In this document: piece after piece, positions 18,424-23,573 of the stretch
Layout: each line of letters opens with the position of its first letter
Numbering within the stretch: position 1 is the first letter of the stretch
Notes under the pieces: generated by a model
What the model saw: only the letters and a program-made list of their open reading frames with translations
Told to the model about the DNA's origin: nothing
Databases searched by the model: none
NCBI GenBank assembly: GCA_032718475.1
Contig: JAUCBJ010001127.1
Coordinates: 1-23,573 of the forward strand
Direction of reading: 5' to 3'
From: Nemertoderma westbladi
Taxonomy: Eukaryota > Xenacoelomorpha > Nemertodermatida > Nemertodermatidae
Length of the DNA stretch: 23,573 nt
Translations under genes and position numbers: made by a program

Positions 18424-20283
18424 TTACTCAGGAGCAATGTATATGTGCCTGGAAAAGTACTCTATGATTGTCGAGTGTTTCGTTTCAAAATTTACGCCCG
18501 CCGTATCATAAATCTCCTTTATAAAGTTTTCGCTTGCTACTTCTTTAATAGAGAGCGATCCATTTTTGATGTTTTCTAAAACTGTTTTGCTGTATTTGGA
18601 TTGTAGTATGGATTTCAGCGATGGGCAGGGGAAATAGTTCAAACATTTCCCAAATGTTGAAGCCAAGCCTTGGTAATTTAGGGACGTAAGTTTTGAGGTG
18701 TTGATCTGCAAAATGTTGATCTGCAAAGTGAAAAATTAGATTGTATAGTATCACCGGTTTTGCGTAAGAGTTCCATAAAGTATAGCCAGGTCATTCACAT
18801 TTAGGTATTTTGTACTCCAGCCAGTTCGATGAAATATTTCAGACATCACTGTGATTAAATTTATATATATCTTTTTCTGTAGCACTGATTTTGTAGCCTA
18901 GAAATTTAATGGATTTTGAGGTTGCAGTTAAGTTACCATTGATGGTCAGAAATGGGGGCGCATTTCGAGACTTGTTTTTAGATGTAAGCTTACTTTTAAT
19001 GGCTGTCCATTTGGTTTTTTGATGCTCATGATGAGAGAAAACTTTCGCGAAGACACAAATTTTAACTTATTGGCCGGTAAGATTGTCCAAGGTTAGAATT
19101 TTTGTCTTTACCTTTATAGATGCATGAGACTGCAGTGTTACCAAATTGTAATGGTTGCTGGCCAATAGTTAGGGCACTTTCCAGGATTTTCCTTATGTGC
19201 TCACATATCGTCTCACAATCAACGTTGAACAGATGTCATATAGTCAGTCCTTAACAGTCTGGCGATTTCCCTTTTGAAAGAGACAAGATAGCTCGATGAA
19301 TCCATAGTGTTGATATAGATGGGGTCGGTGTACTACAGCATAGTTCATTTACTTTATCGTTAATGTCATTTATGGTCTGGGAGTCTGCAACTGATGGACT
19401 CCCCAATTTATCAATAAAGAAAGTGCGAACCGTCTCTTGAACTTCCGTTGGGGACGTTGGTGGGGTTTTACTCGTAGTTGAGAAGAACTCCCAAAAATGT
19501 TTTGGATCATTAACCCTTTTGCTACAAAATGATAATAGTAGTCTATTACTATTAAAGTGGTTACGTAGACGTCTGGTTGCTTTTTTGGATTCACGGAAGG
19601 CTGAGTGTAGATTCTTTGCGTCTGTCGCGTCTTTGTTATGTAGGTGCATCAATGCACTATGAAGCCTTTTTGTGGTTCGTGAGTATTCGTGCAATTTTGT
19701 GTTCCGAATTCGAATGTTCTTGGTTTATATATGCACATGAGATTGTTTGATATATTTTTCTGCTGTCTTGCAGGATCTTAGTCAGTGAGTGCATGTACTG
19801 TATCTGTTTAGCAACTCAAAATTCCACGAAGAAGGGGTTGGTGGGAATTCTTGTTCTAGAATGTGGCGTTTATTTAGGACCGTTGATTTATACTCTCTTT
19901 TGTTAAATTTGTAGTAGATGTACGCGCACATAGGAAAATGGTTGCTTGCTTCCATGATTTCCTGTTTTTTCGTATTGTTCTGGATCTGGATATTAGGTAG
20001 CTGGATGCATCCGATTACTGAGTGCGTGATCAGAGTGGTTCAATGAGTGGTTATAATTAGCAACATAGTCTGTTACAAAGAGTGGTAAAGCAGTCTGGTT
20101 GACAATAATGTGGTTTAGTTCATGTTCTAACAGTTCTTTCGCTTCAAGGTCATTAAGCCAGTGTTCCTGAAGACCTACAATGTCAAATTTAAGGATATTT
20201 TCCAATAAATAGTTGGTGTTTCCCTTGTAGCCACGACAGTTAATTGTTGCACATTTAATTTCTTGTTGTTTGTCGGTATTATG
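18424..20283 (-). pseudogene. LINE relic: endonuclease start, linker and partial reverse transcriptase, core deleted
   Basis: Minus strand, 5' to 3'. From 20283 an open stretch reads IKCATINCRGYKGN and IVGLQEHWL, the start of an AP-endonuclease domain, ending in a stop at 19993. A second frame from 19694 reads the linker (NDPKHFWEFFS; KGKSPDC), crosses two in-frame stops (near 19251 and 19236) and continues HIRKILESALTIGQQPLQFG, then IYKGKDKN and SYRPIS, the first reverse-transcriptase motif, to a stop at 19062. A third stretch (about 19015-18850) reads PPFLTINGNLTATSKSIKFL and GYKI, the post-catalytic part. The palm with the YADD motif is missing between the last two. A 100-codon frame at 18726-18424 may be the decayed tail. 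Much of the endonuclease is also missing. Confidence 0.82.
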
Positions 20284-20300
20284 CTATGATTTTTTAATTC

Positions 20301-20401
20301 CTAAAAAATTTAAAGGCAAAATCGAAAATTCCGGCTTCATGGGGTCATCGACGGTGAATGGAACTAATTGTGTTCCAAATTTCAAGCAATATGATAAAGA
20401 T
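20301..20401 (-). repeat. Arm of an inverted repeat pair with 17711-17775
   Basis: On the minus strand it reads TTTATCATATTGCTTGAAAT and later GCCGGAATTTTCGATTTTGC, as in the partner arm. It abuts the 5' limit of the LINE relic and lies 17 nt left of a poly-G run. Confidence 0.75.
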
Positions 20402-20417
20402 TTGTAGAAAAATCTGT

Positions 20418-20438
20418 GGGGGGGGGGGGGGGGGGGGG
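20418..20438 (+). repeat. Poly-G run, 21 nt
   Basis: Uninterrupted G21. A short perfect hairpin (GTGTCAT, 6-nt loop, ATGACAC) follows within 25 nt. Confidence 0.9.
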
Positions 20439-20683
20439 TCCGTGTCATCAGAAAATGACACTATATTACGACGGGACAAGGGGACATGCTGTAATTATGA
20501 TGGAATTATATTGTATATATATTCTAAACCAAAACCAATATTTCTAAAATTATCGTCATTATTATTATTATTATATATTTACATAAACAACAGACGCAAA
20601 AATTAATAATATAACACATTTAGCTTGAAATGCTTTCATTCATTTCACTTGCACCGAATATTAAGCACAAAAGTAATCTAAAA

Positions 20684-20857
20684 ACTGTAAAGTAAATCCA
20701 TATACTGTAAAGTAAATCCATATACTGTAAAGTAAATCCATATACTGTAAAGTAAATACATATACTGTAAAGTAAATCCATATACTGTAAAGTAAATCCA
20801 TATACTGTAAAGTAAATCCATATACTGTAAAGTAAATCCATATACTGTAAAGTAAAT
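20684..20857. repeat. 20-bp minisatellite, 9 copies
   Basis: ACTGTAAAGTAAAT starts at 20684 and then every 20 nt up to 20844. The unit is ACTGTAAAGTAAATCCATAT. The fourth unit has one substitution (AAATACATAT) and the last ends in AAATTAA. The copies are otherwise identical, which points to recent expansion. Because 20 is not a multiple of 3 and the unit lacks stops on the minus strand, minus-strand open frames across it are artefacts. Confidence 0.97.
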
Positions 20858-20861
20858 TAAG

Positions 20862-21590
20862 TTAACCAACATCGGAAACCAATAAAGGATCACGAAGGAC
20901 ATACAAATATAACGGTTACCCTTTCTGCTGATACGGATATCCAAATCTTTCCTAAAACGCCTATTTTAAAATATAACGTATATTTAGCGTATAAAATATT
21001 TAATAGTATGCAATATCCTATCGTTAATAGAAAATCATTGCCACAATATTATGCTAATCATTAGCAAACTCGAGTTCTAAGTAGTGTAGTGTTGCTATGG
21101 TTACGTATTTATAATATATTCAAATATACTCTCATAACACTGTAATAAGTAAAAGGTCATGAAAAGAAATTTTACAATATATATTTTAATCTAATCATTA
21201 AAGACAAAGTTAAAAATTATAAGTCCCTAATGGCGTTGTAATTTATAAGATATGTTGAAAAATTTGGCGATAATTACTGCCAGATAGTATCACAGTATGG
21301 ATCACCAGTATAGTTGAAATAATATGTCTCTGGAAGTCAAAAATACACAAAATGCTGAAAAAATTCGTAAAAATCTATTATCTATTAATATAAATATTGA
21401 ACAACATTATAAGAATTATGAACGTTGTTTAAGTCGAGTTGGTGTTAAAATAAATTCATATTGTATTTTCAAGAATCACGTATTGCAGGATGCTTGACAT
21501 AGTGAATTGGTACAACCCGTACTAGAGTTGGTTGAAATTATATATAAATAAATAACCTGAGATCTGTGACTGGAATTAGCTAAACCTGTG
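20862..21590. other. No gene recognised
   Basis: AT-rich DNA without open frames of note or clear repeats. AATAAATAACCTGAGATCTG lies just before the next G run. Confidence 0.4.
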
Positions 21591-21595
21591 CAGAT

Positions 21596-21610
21596 GGGGG
21601 GGGGGGGGGG
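21596..21610 (+). repeat. Poly-G run, 15 nt
   Basis: G15 located 43 nt left of dispersed repeat copy C. Confidence 0.9.
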
Positions 21611-21652
21611 ACTATTGACGCAATCAAAATTCATCCCCAACCAGTGGAAAAT

Positions 21653-21701
21653 ATTTTAACATTGAGACGAGATATTAATTCGCCGAGATGGGATTTGCGC
21701 C
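21653..21701 (+). repeat. Dispersed repeat, copy C
   Basis: ATTTTAACATTGAGACGAGA and ATTAATTCGCCGAGATGGGA match 12871-12920 of copy A with several substitutions. Only the right-hand third of copy A is represented. A C-rich stretch (ACTCCCGCTCCCGCCCCC) follows where copy A has its poly-C run. Confidence 0.75.
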
Positions 21702-21719
21702 AAGACTCCCGCTCCCGCC

Positions 21720-21840
21720 CCCTGTGTCTACCTGTGACGAAAATTATTGCTTAATTGAAGATGCAGTGACAGCAGTTAACCCACAAAATACGATAAATCG
21801 AAATTATCACTTCACATAACAAAGTTTAAAAAGCGCAACG
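21720..21840. repeat. Diverged repeat related to 22568-22680
   Basis: CCTGTGTCTACCTGTGACGA and then ATTATTGC, ACAAAATAC, TCACTTCACATAACAAAG resemble, in the same order, ACCTGTGTCTAGTGACGAAA, TAATTGC, ACAAAATAC and TTACTTAACATAG downstream. Both copies lie 110-130 nt to the right of a poly-G run. Old, non-coding. Confidence 0.5.
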
Positions 21841-22435
21841 TTGCATTTCATCAAAGAGTGACTGACTGAGTTATTAACCTTCAAGTGTTAGGGGACAAAC
21901 AAACATACAGACCACCGATAGACATACAACGGTAGAAACAGCGGTACAGGTATCCTAGACTCGCTTAATCTGTCGCTCACCACGCATGCACGCACACACA
22001 TAACGTACCTCAGTGTAGTGAATCATTCGAAAGATAATAACATTCTGAAATATCACGAAAAATTAATTTGCCATAAATTGTGTAGAAGTCGAACAAGCGA
22101 TTATTTAATTATACTTGATTATTTTTACAACGTGTGGCTAAACAGCCATATTTCAAGGGTTACTGTAATAAAATGTCTGACTGTTGCAATAACGTAGAGT
22201 ATTTAGGAAGTTATTTAAGGACATAGAGTTTAATCGACCTCGATAAAAACTCTAATACAAATACTAGAAGTTCAGCGCAAACAACCACATGTTTGTATAT
22301 GTTCTACAAAGAATGACTCACATATACTTTTGATAAAGATACTATTGAAATTTTTTTCATGCAAGCTGAAAGTTCAGAATTATATAATTTTTCGAATGGT
22401 GCAATACACTAAAGTCTGACAGTCTTGTATGGCCC

Positions 22436-22453
22436 GGGGGGGGGGGGGGGGGG
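22436..22453 (+). repeat. Poly-G run, 18 nt
   Basis: G18 directly after GGCCC. Downstream lies the second copy of the diverged repeat (22568-22680). Confidence 0.9.
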
Positions 22454-22567
22454 AGTGTAATGGAACAATTCCGGCCGCAAATATATATATAATATAATGA
22501 AACATTAACTGAATAACACAATTCAGATCCACACAATTTAGTACAACGTATAACGAAAAATACGAGG

Positions 22568-22680
22568 ATCTCCATTACCTGTGTCTAGTGACGAAATAAT
22601 TGCATAGATAATAAAAAAATTATTTAAAAATCTACAAAATACATAAGGCGTGGAATTGAGATATTACTTAACATAGGGTC
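22568..22680. repeat. Diverged repeat related to 21720-21840
   Basis: Second copy of the poly-G-associated repeat, with the shared anchors CTGTGTCTA, GTGACGAAA, ACAAAATAC in order. It has accumulated many substitutions and carries no open frame. Confidence 0.5.
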
Positions 22681-23390
22681 GAAGGAGTCATAACAAACCA
22701 ATAGTAAGATGTGGCGGAGACAAAGCGATAAATTATTTGGTACCGTATCAGGTCAATGGCAATTATTGTGGTGTGAACAAAGATCTATCTGGGATCTATG
22801 CGACATATTAAGATAATAGTTTTGCAAAATTTCTTTACGTAATATTGTAATGCCCATAATACAATCTGCTATCAAAGTAATTCCATAAGGATGGCATTTT
22901 TTGTAAACATATTTTATAAAAGGATACAATTTCATAAACCTGCTAAAAATATGATGATCACTTATGTACCATATTTATTCACTGACCAGAACCAGAACAA
23001 ATTCAATATTCAGTGCCAAACAAACACAAAGACAGACACGCGCTACATTGGAAATATTCCAGTCAAACTATCTTAACAACAAAACAAATTGCATTCAAAC
23101 ATTAATCTTATTCAACATTCAAGTCATTTTGGATTCTTTATGATCTTGGTAATAATACTCCAAAAAAGTAAAAAAATATATTGCGCAATTCAAATAGGGC
23201 CCAGTTATTTAAGGGAAATTCTACAGAGATTGGCCAAGTCTCACCCTGGCTTAATGTAGAAGCAGTGGTCGTCTGTGCTGGGTTCGAGGGGTCAGAGAAG
23301 TTTCAGTTCGGCAATAATGTCTTCAATTTTCCAGTCATGGCTCTTATCTCTTCCTTGCATCAATTGTAAGTAGAACTAAATGTTCATTTT
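22681..23390. other. No gene recognised
   Basis: AT-rich. Open frames of 60-62 codons on both strands lack motifs. A short segment (about 23230-23295) has loose resemblance to RNA polymerase III A and B boxes (TTGGCCAAGTC and GGGTTCGAGG) but does not fold as a tRNA by eye. Confidence 0.4.
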
Positions 23391-23393
23391 GGG

Positions 23394-23573
23394 AGTATAG
23401 TTCGGGATCGGAGGGACCGCACACAGTTCAGTTAGGGGGGGGGGGGGGGGGAGGGACCGTACACAGTTAGGGGGGGGGGGGGGGGGGGAGGGAGTATAGT
23501 TCGGGATCGGAGGGACCGCACACAGTTAGGGGGTGGGGGGGGGGGGGGGGAGTATAGTTCGGGATCGGAGGGA
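23394..23573 (+). repeat. G-run-separated minisatellite continuing past the right edge
   Basis: The unit AGTATAGTTCGGGATCGGAG, GGACCGCACACAGTTAG plus a G run starts at 23394, 23493 and 23551. A shortened unit beginning AGGGACCGTACACAGTTAG occupies 23452-23492. The G runs are 17 nt (23435-23451), 19 nt (23470-23488) and 5+16 nt interrupted by one T (23529-23550). The array is cut by the window end. Confidence 0.95.

Noticed and set aside
20620-20944. Minus-strand open frames of 73 and 88 codons with a repeated YMDLLYS/IWIYFTV pattern
   Set aside because: They are translations of the 20-bp minisatellite, which lacks stops in all three minus-strand frames; not a gene.
23225-23300. tRNA-like gene with A-box TTGGCCAAGTC and B-box GGGTTCGAGG
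   Set aside because: No acceptor or anticodon stems pair by eye; chance matches are likely.
1-23573. CRISPR array
   Set aside because: The direct repeats present are contiguous minisatellites or dispersed repeats, not short repeats with unique spacers, and the DNA is eukaryotic.

Overview
The window looks like repeat-rich DNA from an invertebrate animal nuclear genome. It is AT-rich, with no bacterial-style operons or ribosome binding sites. It carries a BEL/Pao LTR-retrotransposon polyprotein, two LINE relics, terminal-inverted-repeat elements, minisatellites and long poly-G/poly-C tracts. I cannot name the species. Almost everything recognisable is mobile-element DNA, and no ordinary host gene is certain.

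Layout, left to right. An unrecognised minus-strand reading frame runs off the left edge (1-266). A 1611-codon uninterrupted minus-strand frame (6472 to 1637) is a BEL/Pao Gag-protease polyprotein. It has a DUF1759-like Gag region, three zinc knuckles and an aspartic protease (DSG). The reverse transcriptase and RNase H are missing without breaking the frame, and the integrase is missing from the end. The 3.1 kb upstream of it (6473-9600) is non-coding, with palindromic tandem repeats and a 289-bp tandem duplication; it may be LTR or leader DNA. From 9.9 to 11.7 kb a plus-strand LINE relic (reverse transcriptase YADD block, then a C-terminal block) is split by an 841-bp element with 90-bp inverted repeats (10380-11220).

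From 13.15 to 17.01 kb, imperfect inverted repeats (38-nt core, 36 matches) bound about 3.9 kb. This interval holds a frameshifted gene for a PIN/FEN1-like nuclease with a cysteine-rich, CXC-like tail. It is the best candidate for a poorly described mobile element, and a link to XPG-carrying DNA transposons such as Academ is possible but unproven. Right of it lie a 612-bp inverted-repeat element (17081-17692), a 208-bp hairpin element flanked by an 11-bp direct repeat, and a minus-strand LINE relic (about 18.4-20.3 kb) whose reverse-transcriptase core is deleted.

The last 3.2 kb has no recognisable gene. It holds a 9-copy 20-bp minisatellite, several 15-21 nt G runs all on the plus strand, diverged dispersed repeats, and a minisatellite at the right edge whose units are separated by G runs.

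There is no pathway linking the genes. The window is best read as layered insertions into non-genic DNA, with two loci worth testing for function: the intact Gag-protease frame and the inverted-repeat-bounded nuclease.
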